Source of the DNA: Gautieria morchelliformis
Lineage: Eukaryota > Basidiomycota > Agaricomycetes > Gomphales > Gomphaceae
Assembly: GCA_015179125.1 (NCBI GenBank)
Contig: WHVA01000336.1
Location: 1-64,000, forward strand
DNA: 64,000 nt
Reading direction: 5' to 3'
Every line of letters starts with the position of its first letter. The first letter of the stretch is position 1. The notes beneath the pieces were generated by a model that saw only the letters and a list, made by a program, of their open reading frames with translations, searched no databases and was not told where the DNA came from. Shown here one piece after another: positions 10,158 to 21,891 of this stretch. The translations under genes were made by a program, and so were the position numbers.

Positions 10158-13100
10158 TTACCAGGACCTCTTGGTTAACTCCATGACTTGAATCTCCAGC
10201 TCTTCAGCATCCTTCCACCGGCCCTGATTCCGGTAGGTTGAAGCAAGGTTACCCATGGCCTTCAGGGTGTCAGGATGCTCCTCACCAAGGACCCTCTTCC
10301 TTGCCTCCATCACTTGAACCCCCAGCTCTTCAGCATCCTTCCACCGGCCCTGATTCTGATAGGTTGAAGCAAGGTTACCCATGGCCCCCAGGGTGTCAGG
10401 ATGCTCCTCACCAAGGACCCTCTTGCTTGCCTCCATGACTTGAATCTCCAGCTCTTCAGCATCCTTCCACCGGCCCTGATTCTGATAGGTTGAAGCAAGG
10501 TTACCCATGGCCCCCAGGGTGTCAGGATGCTCCTCACCAAGGACCCTCTTGCTTGCCTCCATGACTTGAATCTCCAGCTCTTCAGCATCCTTCCACCGGC
10601 CCTGATTCCAATAGGTTGAAGCAAGGTTACCCATGGCCCCCAGGGTGTCAGGATGCTCCTCACCAAGGACCCTGTTGCTTGCCTCCATGACTTGAATCTC
10701 CAGCTCTTCAGCATCCTTCCACCGGCCCTGATTCCAATAGGTTGAGGCCAGGTTGCCCATAGCCTTCAGGGTGTCAGGATGCTCCTCACCAAGGACCCTC
10801 TTCCTTGCCCCTATGACTTGAACCCCCAGCTCTTCAGCATCCTTCCACCGGCCCTGATCCAAATAGGTTGCAGCAAGGTTTGCCATGGTTAACAGGGTGT
10901 CAGGATGCTCCTCACCAAGGACCCTCTTCCTTGCCTCCATCACTTGAACCCCCAGCTCTTCAGCATCCTTCCACCAGCCCTGATTCCAATAGGTTGAGGC
11001 CAGGTTGCCCATAGCCTTCAGGGTTTCAGGATGCTCCTCACCAAGGACCCTCTTCCTTGCCTCCATCACTTGAACCCCCAGCTCTTCAGCATCCTTCCAC
11101 CGGCCCTGATTGCAATAGGTTGAGGCCAGGTTGCCCATAGCCTTCAGGGTGTCAGGATGCTCCTCACCAAGGACCCTCTTCCTTGCCCCTATGACTTGAA
11201 CCCCCAGCTCTTCAGCATCCTTCCACCGGCCCTGATCCAAATAGGTTGCAGCAAGGGTTGCCATGGTGAACAGGGTTTCAGGATGCTCCTCACCAAGGAC
11301 CCTCTTCCTTGCCTCCATCACTTGAACCCCCAGCTCTTCAGCATCCTTCCACCGGCCCTGATCAAAATAGGTTGAGGCAAGATTTCCCATAGCCAAAAGG
11401 GTGCCAGGATGCTCCTCACCAAGGACCCTCTTCCTTGCCTCCATGACTTGAACCCCCAGCTCCTCAGCATCCTTCCACCGGCCCTCATTCCAATAGGTTG
11501 TGGCAAGGTTTCCCATGGCCCCCAGGGTCTCAGGATGCTCCTCACCAAGGACCCTCTTCCTTGCCTCCATCACTTGAACCCCCAGGTCTTCAGCATCCTT
11601 CCACCGGCCCTGATTCCAATAGGTTGAGGCCAGGTTGCCCATAGCCCTCAGGGTGTCAGGATGCTCCTCACCAAGGACCCTCTTCCTAGCCTCTATGACC
11701 TTAATATCCAGCTCTTCAGCATCCTTCCATCGTCCTACTTCACTGAACACTGTTGCAAATTTTTCTGCCGCCATGTTTGAATCTGTAGCTTTTGTATGAA
11801 GCTCATTGATATGAGACAGAAGAGATCTCCTAAAAATATAATCCTCTGTACTACCTCCATATGTGATAGAAAGTGCTAGGATCTGCATTGCACACCCTTG
11901 CTTATTCTCCTGCTCTGCCACCTCTAGGTTATCTCGAGCCCATGCATGTACTAGTGGATGCAGGAAAAATGTACTGTCTTCTCCATCAGTACTAATTAAT
12001 GAGTATGAAGCTAATTCATTAATGATCTCCTGAAATTGAAAGTCACTCCAGCCACCATCTGTGGTTTGAAAGTTATGCAGAAATTGTCTTGCATCATCAA
12101 ATGGTCCATCTAGATCCATGACAGAAGCCTTTTGAAAGATGCTTTTGGAAATCCCCCTATAATGCAAAAATGCACACAGGTGTAGCAGGGTTGCTGCAAT
12201 GGGACTTAGCTTCTTAAAGCTAATTTCCCATGTTGTATATACTGCCCATGGATAATCATCCACCATTTGTACTGAGTGCTTGCTCATCAGTTGAGCTCGA
12301 TCCTTCTGAAAAATCTTCAGGTATTCATTTAGACTGCATCCCTTTGAGATATATGCACCAGCCTGTACAATGGCTAGGGCAAGACAACCAAGTTCTTTGA
12401 CAATCAGAGATGCCAAAGAAACATTCCTTGCATCATCTTTGACTGTAGAGAACACAAGAAGCAAATCAATAGCTTCCTCAGCATTCATACTTGACACATG
12501 ACAGCAGGAGTCCGGTGCATGCACACGACACTCCACATTGCGACTTGTCACAATGATATTCCCATGCTTGCATGGTGGGAAGTACTTTTGAAGGTTTATG
12601 TCACGATCATCTGCATTGTCCAGAAAGAGCAACCACCCTTGGTGTTGTCGAGCAAGCCAGAGAAGAGCATATTTGGCAGTCTCACCAATACCCTCTTCCC
12701 GTGCAATATCTTCAAGACCAGACTCCATAGTGGTCACACTACTTGCATCAATATAATAGACTCTCCAAAAGCTAAATGTAACACAAGTTAGTCCAAACAT
12801 AACAGACCCAGTTAAACTACACACCGTTGATGAAACTTTTCAATGAATGTCAATGCAATCTGTGTTTTCCCGGCCCCACCAAGCCCATACAACAGAAAGA
12901 TGTGCTGTTCCTTCTTAACAGTGGATGTCTGGTCTGGGAAGAAGTATCCCTCAAGTTGCAAAAGGATATCTACTCTTCCAGTAAATCTCCTTGTTGGTGG
13001 AGGACAAGCCTTACGGCGAGCTCCAGGTCGACTTGACAGCTGGCCAATAGTGCCTGCTCCTACAGTGTCTACCATAACCCATATGTCATCAGCTGTGAGG

Positions 13101-14541
13101 CATTGCAAGTTGTACGCACTGAGGTGTGTGGCAGCTATTACTTCCCGGCGCTCCCTGAGAGCAGTCACAGCAGCTGCTACCATCTCATCTACCTTTCCCC
13201 GCTGAAGATGCTGCAATGTGTGTGTCTTCACCTCAGGTAACCTTTCCCACTGTGCCAACATTACACTCTGCAATCCTTGCTCCACGTTGAACCGGAAGTA
13301 AACATTCAGTGCAGATCTGAAACGCCGCTCAATTTCCTCCGCTGTTGTCTCACATTCTGTGGTGATCTTCTTCAATGCCTCAACCACCCCTAAAGGTATG
13401 ACATTGTTACGCAGACTGGGTGCCGGCAGGCCGGCAGTGGTGACATGTCCAGTGCCGATACTGATAATGCAAGCAATATGTTGGTGTGGAAATATGTGTT
13501 CTGCTTCGTTGAGCATTTGCTTGATAGGATTGTTGCAACCCAGGCCGCCATCGACGAAGGATTCACGCATAAGTGGAATGCCGATGAAAATCTGTTTGAA
13601 AAAGGTAGGAGCCGCAGATGTGGCACGAGCTGCCTCCCATATAGCGCAGTCGAATGATTCGTATTTGTCTACGGTGTACGTACGAAAGAGGCGGGGTGTG
13701 CTCATATTATTTGCGGGCATTGCGCAGACGAAACTGGGCAATGGTCAGCTATGTGCCAAGTCAGGAAAGAGCGCCAACGTGAACATACGTTTTGCACACT
13801 TCGCTGCTTGGATCGAGCATGCGTGCGTCAGGGTCGCCAGTCGATTCTTGGATGATCGCTTTGATAGCTTTCTCCAAATTGCTGGCCTTGAACATTCCAT
13901 CCTTCCAAAATGGTTTCTTTTCGGAGAACACTTTCGAGGAGAAATTGGCATAGGCTTCGATCGCTTTCTCTACGGGCAGGCGGAGGCGGCCCAGCATAAG
14001 TGCTATAAGCCTGCATTGACCGTATTAGAGAGCGACGGCGATCGTTAAGGAAGTAACTTGCCCCCCTGTACTCGTACCGCAGATTAAGTCGAAATATTCG
14101 CAAGGACGGGGCACCGTGGGTCGCCCTTCTTGGCGCTGGATTCTTTGCATGATTTCTTGTAGAATGATAAGTTCGGACAAACCACGGATGCCACCGCCAT
14201 CTGCTGAGGGAGTCAGAAGGCGTCGTATAACAAGCATCAAAATATTACCGAGTGAAAGCAACCTGAGCCCGGCACCTCGATGGTCTTCGGTTTGCGTCAT
14301 GGGGTTAGATTCGATGCCCCTTACCCCTGTAGAAATACGAGAAGTAGACGGCGATACAACCTATTCATGAAGATTCGTCAGATAGTCACTCCCGTTGATT
14401 CTTTAGCCTCGAATAAACCTTGCTTACCTTGGAGGCTACTAAAGACCGTTCTACGATCGGCGGCGGCGTTTCGTCATGCCTGGATGAAGGAAAGGCTTTA
14501 GCGACCTGCTCATTGTGGTCCATTGAGGAGTTAGAGGTCAT
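10158..14541 (-). CDS. NLR-like protein: patatin phospholipase, NB-ARC, TPR array
   Basis: Six exons on the minus strand: 14541-14428, 14360-14249, 14200-14062, 14010-13789, 13733-12825 and 12771-10158, giving 1369 codons with every phase consistent. The start has a good context (CCACCATGA). Domains in order: patatin-like hydrolase with DGGGIRG (about residue 76), GTSTGG nucleophile elbow (Ser about 119) and DGG (Asp about 257); NB-ARC with Walker A GLGGAGKT (479-486), Walker B LLFLDNADD (about 546-554), IVTSR, and HPLVHAW; then twelve 42-residue TPRs of the kinesin-light-chain type. Known family role: fungal NLR-like proteins such as Neurospora PLP-1 act in allorecognition cell death; a similar surveillance role here is inference. 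Intron 3 (14061-14011) begins with GC. The last repeat breaks off in KRSW before TAA at 10158; a GTAAGC just upstream of the stop could instead be a donor to a missed exon. Confidence 0.87.
10170..11740 (-). repeat. Twelve-unit 126-bp tandem repeat encoding TPRs
   Basis: The block encoding VLGEEHP recurs exactly every 126 bases, twelve times (plus-strand positions 10272 to 11658). Neighbouring units are nearly identical at the DNA level. A higher-order period of three units (378 bases) is visible: the variant coding for MATLAATYLDQGRW or MANLAATYLDQGRW and its two neighbours recur as a block. The variable positions cluster in a few codons: YWNQ/YQNQ/YRNQ/YCNQ/YLDQ, EARK/EASK/IGARK, and the residue after DTL. 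This pattern fits recent unequal exchange. Confidence 0.92.
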
Positions 14542-16799
14542 GGTGGTATGGGGGACGAAGGAGGCAGTGCGGAACTGCGGTGAGAACGTGGGAATGAGAA
14601 GACTTGACAGGCGCTACGAGCGCCCCTACCTAACTGGTATATAGGCCTTTTATTATTGTGAGCACGGCGTTCACACGTAGCATTACTTGTGGATAGATCC
14701 TCAGCGTGATTTGCGATAACGCCAGCGCGAATGACACCACGGTGGACGAAACGGCGAAGCGTCTCCTCGAGTTCTTTAGCGCCCGGGCCAACCGACCGCT
14801 GATGTCCACAGGTCGTGGGGAGTTGAGGCGATTAGGGTGCTTGGGTCGGCTATAGCGGCTGTAGCCGTTGTTTTTGCAGATTGCGCGGGTTGGGGAGCAG
14901 TGACGATCCCGACGATTGTGCGAGCGGTATGTAGATACAGGTGATCCAGGCGGCACAGGTGCGGCGGAAGGTGCGTCGCCTGCTCAAGTTCAAGTACAGA
15001 ATTGCTACATTGAAGTAGATCGCTGGTGGGATTATGCATCATCATTATCTTCCGTACATGAAAAGGTAAAATAGTACTACAACTATTACAAGAACAAGTT
15101 CGACTGGTCACGATGAGGGACCTGAATAAAACAGCAATTAGGTGAGAAATAGGATAGGGTGCAATTATTGAGAGTTGCGCTCAGGCCGATTCTGATGTAT
15201 GCCGTCATGATATGATACAATCCAGATGCATATAGGTATCATCAAGGTCGATGACCAGAAATGGAGTGAAAATCGCCCACCTGTGTTACTGCCAGCGTGA
15301 TCCAATGTTCTTACACCTTGCGCTATCCGCTCCACAGAGAAATCGACAGAGACGCACCAGAACATCGACAGTACATCGGACGTGCACCCCTCTCCTGGAC
15401 AATGGTCCATCGCGCCAACGGTCTGCGGAGTCCTGAATCGAAGCCATCACACGCCACGTCCTAGTTGAACCAACGCGTCGGATTCTGCATCGGCTATTGA
15501 TAGGGACTCGCAGGCGGTGGAGATGGAATAGCGAAGTAAATTCCTGTAAGCGATGTGTTCGGCGTGGACAAGGAATAATATGTTTGGGCGAGGCGTGGTG
15601 CAGTGAGACGGCTGGAGATCTGCTCTGGGCGTGATCGTGATCTAGATGCTTCAGCGGCGTTGATTACGGGATAATATTTCGGGAGCGACGACGAGCGCTG
15701 TAGCGAAGTGGTGACGTCTGAGTGACCACGGTCACAAAGGGTAGCACTAAAGGCATTGGGACGGTGTTAGGGTAAGTAGATTTGAGGGTACGTATGTATT
15801 GTAGGGACACCCAGGTACCTGGACGTAGGGGCTGGAACACTTCGCTCCGCGGTGCTATTGTTGGCGTGCTGCAGCAGCGTATGCGGGGGGCGGTGAGGTA
15901 ATTCGGCTGAGCGAGGGTGATGGAATGGACAGGAAATAGGCAATCACGAGGTGGGGTGCAGTGGAACAGGTGGGGATCTGCTCAGTTAGGGTTGATGGAA
16001 TGGGGAAGAAAACTTTGTTGAGCATGCGCGAGGCGTGTTCCGTTGAGTGGAGATCTGCCCCGGGCATGATGTAGATGGGGGAGCTTCCGAAGCGTTGATT
16101 ACGGTATAAGATTTAGTGAGCGATGCAAGTGTCTGAGCTGAAGGTGGAGCCCCGAATGTCCACGGTGATGGGCGGCACTAAAGGCAATTGGGAAGGTGTT
16201 AAGGTTATTCGAGGGTAGGGAGGGACTGCGCACGGTAACTCAACTATTCACCGGTGGATCAAGCGTGAAGCAGCGTCAATGATGATGCGTGGAAGATCGC
16301 CGATGCGCGCCGCCACGTGGTAAGCTTGGAGCTTCGCACTTTTGCACTGACCACTTCTGAGAAATTGAGACCCGGGGGGTTGACGTTGCGGGCGGAAGAC
16401 GACACTTCTATTCTCATGATGGAGTGAGTGTAGAAACGAGACTAACCTCAGAATTACAGACTGGCAGCGAGTGTGGCAGCGCTGTCAGCGGAAGCAGTGA
16501 CGCAATGGGCACAGCCACGTCTCCGGAGTCGCACTCGCCGCCAGACTCCCGGTGCAAGCTGACTTGGGATTAGTGAAGTTTGTGCATGTGTGACCGTGTG
16601 GGTGGTGCGGTGATACGCGTGATGATGCGATCGGTCTATTTATATACATACGCCGTACCTCGCTCTTCTCTCGCCTCTTGGCAGCATTGTTGTCGTTACT
16701 GTCTTCGAGCTTTCTGACTATAATCTATACTCAGTCTCGTACACACATTTCCACTCAACCCTCGCACCGACACTTTCCCAGCGTTGCGCGGTAACTGGG
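14542..16799. other. Intergenic with a degenerate tandem duplication
   Basis: No gene is supported. Segments around 15590-15790 recur at about 16020-16230 with an offset near 430-435 bases: shared blocks are GATCTGC(T/C)C(T/C)GGGC, GCGTTGATTACGG, and GGCACTAAAGGCA followed by GGTGTTA. A shorter, roughly 100-base internal repeat (GATGGAATGG, GGATCTGC) lies around 15900-16070. The 14542-15500 part contains the divergent upstream region of the NLR-like gene and only short ORFs. Confidence 0.5.
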
Positions 16800-18235
16800 C
16801 TGTATTTTATTTTTATTTTTTTTTATTTTTATATCCTATTTTGTCTTTTGGGGCCGCGCCCTATGTAAGACGATGCATACATGTATTCTGTTTGCCTGTT
16901 TGCTCAATCCCTCTGATTCGATCTGTCTCTGCATGAGCTCGGCAGGCGATGCCCCGAGCGTATCCGTGCCTTTGTGAAAGCGAGGTGTCGGGCTCTGTGC
17001 GGCTTGCGCAGGCTGGTCTATCTTTTGTCCCTTGTCTCTGGCAGCGCTACATCTCCAAACGTTTGTCGGAACCTCCCTGTGTCATTTATGTACCGGAAGA
17101 GCGTTGGCATTGCTTTCGGTCTGGTCAGTAGTGTTCCCATCGATCTAGCTCCGCGCCTCAGCTTGTTTTCCATCTGTCCCCTCTGCTCTCGGTATGCTGG
17201 GCACTGTAGTAGGTAGTGGTGCACGGTTTCGTCGCTGCTGAGGCAAGCTGCGCAGGTGGGTGAGTCGGCCTTCCCTATCCTGAACAAGTGTTTTGCGAGT
17301 GGCGCGTGGCCCGTTCTCAACTGGACTAGTAGTGAGCTGTGTCTTCTTGTCATGCCACTGGTGAGTTTCATGTACGCTGGTGATGGCATTGTTGGGTCGC
17401 TCTTGTGCGCGTGCTTGGCCCTCGGCGATCTCTCGAACGACTCCCTGGCTTGCGCCTTCAGCGCCTTGTGGTGTCTCAGTAGTTCGGCTGTCTTGCTGGT
17501 GGGCATTCTCCCCCGGCATATCGACAAGTCGTTCGCGTTTCTGGTGGAGTCGCCTTTCGCTGCTCTCTTAGCTTCCCTGTCCGCCCGCTCGTTTCCCTCT
17601 ATTCCCTCGTGGCCAGGTATCCATCTCACTGTCACCGTCGCTTTTCCTCCCTTTTCCTCCTTTATTGCCTCCATCTGGTCGTGTATAGCTTCGACCAGGT
17701 ATTGTCCCGATATCGCTCGTTCCTCTCTGGTTGTCTGTATCGCCGATTGATTGTCCAACCCCAACATGTGCGCCCCGTATCCCTCATCCCTGATCATCCT
17801 AGCTCCCATCGCCGCCCCGAGGAGTTCCGCTTCAAAGACGGTATGTCGTCTTCCGATCCCATGTATTTCCTGGCGACCCTCTTCACCGCTCCTCTGCGGC
17901 ACAGTACAGCTGCAGCCCCTACTCCTCCCTCGAACATTGGTCCGTCCGTGTATACCTTCACTTCCGCGTTATCTCCTGCTTCCATTTCCGCCGCTTCTTC
18001 CTTGTTTTCGGGTATATTCACGTCGAAGACAGGCTTCCACTTGGGTCCTCGTCTCACCCCTTCGATTGTCTCCATTCGCTGCGGCTGTAAGTTGAACGCG
18101 TGTAGAATTTCGTGGAGCGATGACCTGTGTTTCTTGACGTATCTACTTGCAGCTTTTCTCACGTGTTTGGACAGGGGGTGCTGTTTGGGCAAACACGTTA
18201 GTCGGACTGCGGCTCGATGAACAACTTTGGATACT
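16800..18235 (-). mobile_element. 5'-truncated LINE (Tad1-like), RNase H end of ORF2
   Basis: The minus-strand reading gives the C-terminal third of a non-LTR retrotransposon ORF2. It has a lead-in resembling HRAAVRLTCLPKQHPLSKH, an acidic linker, an RNase H domain (VYTDG, FEAELLGAAMG, LDNQSA, then WIPGHEGIEGNERAD), and a C-terminal zinc knuckle CAACLSSDETVHHYLLQCP. The frame changes once, near 17858, between KYMGS and RRHTVFEAE, consistent with one lost base. The reading ends at TAA near 17018, and a T-rich run on the plus strand at about 16804-16832 would be its A-rich tail. It is truncated at the 5' side near 18233. The RNase H domain after the RT is typical of Tad1-group fungal LINEs. Confidence 0.75.
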
Positions 18236-18970
18236 AGTAGTGGAGTTCATCAATCCACCTTTCCGATGTTGAAGGGATGCTTGTGAAGTGGGACACCGCC
18301 CATTCTCAAGGGGATCAATAAGGAGCTGTGGCGGCACGCCAGTCCGTTGCAAAGTTTTATAAAGGCTGGTGACGTCATGGATTGTGTGCTGTGAGCTCTC
18401 GGTAACATTTTCAAATGAAGAGCTCTCTTCCTTGTATTTTGAGCGCCGTGCGGTACCTCTGCAGCTCTGCTGCTTTACTGATCGGTAGTTCTCCTTGGCA
18501 TGATGTTGGAGTGTCCTATTCATTTGAGGAGTACCCATTGGCTGCTTTTCTGGCTTCTTCATTCACCAACTCATTGCCTTTCACCCCTACGTGGCCCGGC
18601 ACCCATCTCATCATGATGCTGCTCCGCTCTGCTCTCCCTGTGTGATTGCTCCCATCTGTTCATGCAGGGCATTAACTAGTAAAATAGATATTGGCCTGAG
18701 ATTGCATGCTGTTCTCTGGTTGCTTGCATGGTGGCCTGGTTTTTCACTCCCAGCATATGCTTCCCCGCCTGTTCCCATCGCAGTAACTTGGCTCCCATTG
18801 GGGGGCCCAGCGGTTCTGCTTCGAAAGCTGTGTGCTCGTCCGTCAACCCCATGTATGCCTGCACTACCCTCTCCTCAATTCCGTCTTGGTAGAGTAGTAC
18901 CTGCTGCCACTCCTACGCCCCCATCTATGGCTGAGCCATCTGTGTACACCTTGACTGCCACTTGGTCCAC
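18236..18970 (-). mobile_element. Second, more decayed LINE RNase H fragment
   Basis: Reads like the same part of ORF2 as the neighbouring copy: VKVYTDGSAIDGGVG near 18945-18895, then EHTAFEAEPLG (about 18835-18803), LGVKNQATMQATREQHAISG, WVPGHVGVKGNELV (about 18605-18560), and a tail near PLRMGGVPLHKH. Several frame changes and stops show it is older than the copy at 16800-18235. It ends abruptly at about 18240, where the other copy begins, so one element either inserted into or recombined with the other. Confidence 0.65.
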
Positions 18971-19145
18971 CCCCTCTTCCTCTTCCTCTTCCTCTTCCTC
19001 TTCCTCTTCCTCTTCCTCTTCCTCTTCCTCTTCCTCTTCCTCTTCCTCTTCCTCTTCCTCTTCCTCTTCCTCTTCCTCTTCCTCTTCCTCTTCCTCTTCC
19101 TCTTCCTCTTCCTCTTCCTCTTCCTCTTCCTCTTCCTCTTCCTTC
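18971..19145. repeat. (CCTCTT)n hexanucleotide microsatellite, about 29 units
   Basis: An almost perfect run of CCTCTT for about 175 bases. On the minus strand it reads GAGGAA repeats (poly-Glu) in frame with the RNase H start of the LINE fragment that follows it. In the neighbouring LINE copy the same place is a short acidic linker (ENKEEAAEMEAGDNAE). The Leu/Phe- and Ser-rich plus-strand ORFs over it are by-products. Confidence 0.95.
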
Positions 19146-19174
19146 TTATTCTTGGGGATCTGTCTTGTAATTAT

Positions 19175-19644
19175 TGTTAGAGTAATCAGAATAGAATATA
19201 TTCTGAATGCTCAGGGAGTGGGAATGCTTTGTGCACCCCGGTGCTTGGGGAATGCCCATGCTGACTAAACTCAGTGATGCATGTCCATTGCTGCCCGGCA
19301 TCGGTCATGTGACTGGGTTGAAGAGAAAATGGGTGCAAACAGGAACGAGGGATTTGAAGTGTTCACTTTCAGAAAAGTGTAGTATAACCAGTAGGAGTAG
19401 ACTCTTGACAAAGAATTAGAGACAATCATGGAGAAAAAAGCTCTACAGCAATCAAACATAAATCATGAATATACTTCAAGGGTGAAACAGTTATTTTCTG
19501 GATGATTTATGTACATTCCTTAGTATATATTTTATACTAGAATGCCCATGAATACTAGGATTTGAGATGCCAAGAAAATGGGTTGAAAAGATGCTTTGAG
19601 ACAAGGGGAGGGTGCATATAGCCTTGGAGCAATGTCAGAGATGG
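19175..19644 (+). mobile_element. R1-family LTR, 5' part
   Basis: Starts TGTTAGAGTAAT and follows R1 copies A and B through recognisable blocks: GCTCAGGGAGTGGG, GTGCACCCC, GCTGACTAA, GTCATGTGACTG, a TAGTATAACCAG/GTAGACTCT block and TTCTGGATGAT. It stops at GATGG, where an R2 LTR begins. The corresponding 3' part of an R1 LTR is found at about 21221-21791. Confidence 0.6.
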
Positions 19645-20110
19645 TGTTAAGACTGTGAGTCGTACTGTAGTTCAGCTTTACCAAGGCCAAACTTGGGTCT
19701 TGGGTCAGAGGGCTTGGCTTCAACCTCATGGGTTGTGCCCACTCAGTGTTCCGCCCTAATTTTGGGAGAGGTCTCGGCTATAAGCCGAGAAGCGGGTTTT
19801 GATATCAAGCAGAGAGGTCTAAGTATGAGAAGCTAATTCAATATCTGAACTGGGGAACTACGATACATGGACTGGGGGTCTATATAGTAAAGTAGCGTGC
19901 AGGGTCACGAGGGGTCAATGATTGGATCAATGGACAGGGGAAGAAAGGGTCAGGTAAATGGGGAACTAACTAGAAAAGGAAGTCAGGGGTGATGGAAGGT
20001 GTGAGAGAAACCCAAAGGAAGCCGAGTGAAACCCGAGGTTCCCGAACGAGAACCTAAGCTGAGGCTTCAGGACTGGATTTGGGAACAGATCATAACAGTA
20101 CCTCCCCCTT
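19645..20110 (-). mobile_element. R2-family LTR with adjoining polypurine tract
   Basis: On the minus strand it reads TGTTATGATCTGTTCCC ... CAGTCTTAACA (20097 to 19645, 453 bases). Immediately before it on that strand is AAGGGGGAGGTAC (20110-20098), a polypurine tract of the kind found next to a 3' LTR. This marks it as the 3' LTR of a minus-strand Ty3/gypsy-type element. The rest of that element is not recognisable except perhaps the adjacent 100 bases. Confidence 0.55.
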
Positions 20111-20230
20111 ATGGCCAAATCCATGAGACCATAAGCAAGATCCCAGATATCACTGGGCCAGGAGGTTACATAAGCTTTGTTTCACGTTCTGCTTCTTGTC
20201 TTCTCCCATCATCATCAAACTACACAGATC

Positions 20231-21245
20231 ATGTCAGACACTCATGAATTGAACATTGATGAGATTGAGGAGCTCAACGCTGAGCTCATGTGGGCAGAGT
20301 GCAAAGCGGATGAGCAGTGGAAAGCACTCCAGGAGAAGCGTTGACTTGTGCAGGAGCACAAGGAGGCCTTGGAGAAGAAATGGCGGGAGGACGAGGAAAA
20401 AGCTGAGGCAGAGCAGCAGGAATGGGAAGTGCAAGCCGAAGCTGCAAGAAAAGCCAAGGAGGCTCAAAAGGCCGAGGAAGCCTGACAAGGTGAACAGGCT
20501 AAAAAAGGGGAGGAAGCCTGACAAGCCAAAGAGGCATGGAAAGCGTGGGAGGCTTCAGAGGTGCGGGAGGCCCTAAGGGCAAAAGCCGAGGAGGCTCGGA
20601 AGGCTTGGGGGGAGACAGCTGAACGTGAGCGACTACGGTTTATTGCTATGGTGGAAGCTGAAAAAATCCAACAAGCCGATGTGAATCAAGACATTCACAT
20701 CCTGTCACCTGAGCCGGTGGTCATGGATTCAGCCACCGCAAAAGCTTGGATTCTGGCAGCGAAGCACACGCTGGAAAGGAGTTCAGCTAAAGCGAAGCTG
20801 AGGTCCTCGGGAGCGAGTAAGAGAAAAGTGACTGAGGAGTCGGATGAGGAGGACTCGGGTGAAGAGGTAAGTCCTCCTGTCGGTTCAGTCCAGCTTTGAC
20901 TTATGCTTTTGTGCTTCAGTGTGAACCTTGCAACGCCATACTCGGTGCTTCCGTGGGAAGAAAACTGCATGCCAGCAATGTGTGGACCAAAAGGTCCGGT
21001 GCAGCTTCCTGGACAGGAAGTGGAAGCGAAAGGATGAGGAGGGAGCCGAGGGACCGGTGCCGAAGAAGGCCAAGGTCGCATCGATCAGACCATCAGGAGC
21101 CATACCAATGGTTGACATCAGTGCTGGGCTGTCAGGGATGGGGATTATGGGTTTGAAACCCCATGGGTATTCCGGAGCCGAGGTGTCTGGAATGCTGAGG
21201 GACTTATTGTCCCAACAAAGTATAGTCGTAAAGTCATGGGAGTGA
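20231..21245 (+). pseudogene. Broken coiled-coil / zinc-cluster-like ORF lying among LTR pieces
   Basis: From ATG at 20231 the frame gives an acidic start (MSDTHELNIDEIEELNAEL) and a long Ala/Glu/Lys-rich segment likely to form a coiled coil. An acidic Ser/Glu stretch (EESDEEDSGEE) follows, then an apparent intron (about 20868-20919). After the intron comes a cysteine-rich cluster (CEPC, TRCFRGKKTACQQC, KVRC) with a basic tail. Such coiled-coil plus Cys-cluster proteins of unknown function are common beside transposons in Agaricomycetes; whether this belonged to the host or to a retroelement cannot be told. The reading is broken about four times. The premature stops are all of a kind expected from C-to-T change at CpG. 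Confidence 0.45.
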
Positions 21246-21791
21246 TGGGGATAGTATCAGGGTTGTTAAGATTTGGAATAGAGTCTTGTACCTATTATAC
21301 AAAGCCCCTGTCTACATGGTGTCAAGATAGTAGTCAGCTGGTTGTGTCATGGAGCTCAATAGAAAATAGAAATTAAATTCCTCCTGCCTAGCATAAATGC
21401 TAGGCTTGGTGATGGGGCCGCTGATTGAACACATATATTAGGAATGACATTCTGAAGTCATTCCGCAACGTCCAGTGCTCCTGTGCAGTCTACACTCCTC
21501 TGCGGCGTTTGGTGCCCACACTTCCTCGGTGCCTGTGTGGCCTGGCACCTGTCGACGTCATGGCCGATGCCATCAGTCGATAGGCGTGCTGTCTCTGATC
21601 GGCTGCACGTGGTCGATATCTTATCTGATCTGTAGATAAGATAGCTGTTTGTGATGTCATGTATCTGTCATCTGTGTCGATGTCCATCGTGAGTGTCGTT
21701 CCTATTTTTTGGTCAGTTTTCTTTCTTTCTCTCATTGGTTTCTTTGTATATATAGATGACTAAAAATAGAATAGTTGCGTATATCACAACA
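21246..21791 (+). mobile_element. R1-family LTR, 3' part
   Basis: Matches, in opposite orientation, the LTR at 28704-29740. Shared blocks are AAAGTCATGGG(G)AGTGATGGGGAT, a GCATAAATGCTAGGC / GCATATATGCTGGGC palindrome, CTCTGCGGCGTTTGGTGCCC, and CGTCATGGCCGATGCCATCA, ending in CACAACA. It is probably the remainder of the LTR whose beginning is at 19175. The last 250 bases carry a TATATATAG run near 21750. Confidence 0.55.
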
Positions 21792-21891
21792 TCTCATACA
21801 TTGTTCTCTTAATTTTTTATCTGTAACAGGCCACACTACTTGAGTTCTGAAATATACCATCCTTATATAAAAGTTTTAAAGAAGGATATTT

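Noticed and set aside
18591-19268. Ser-rich and Leu/Phe-rich plus-strand frames
   Set aside because: They arise from the CCTCTT microsatellite; the meaningful reading is the minus-strand LINE fragment.
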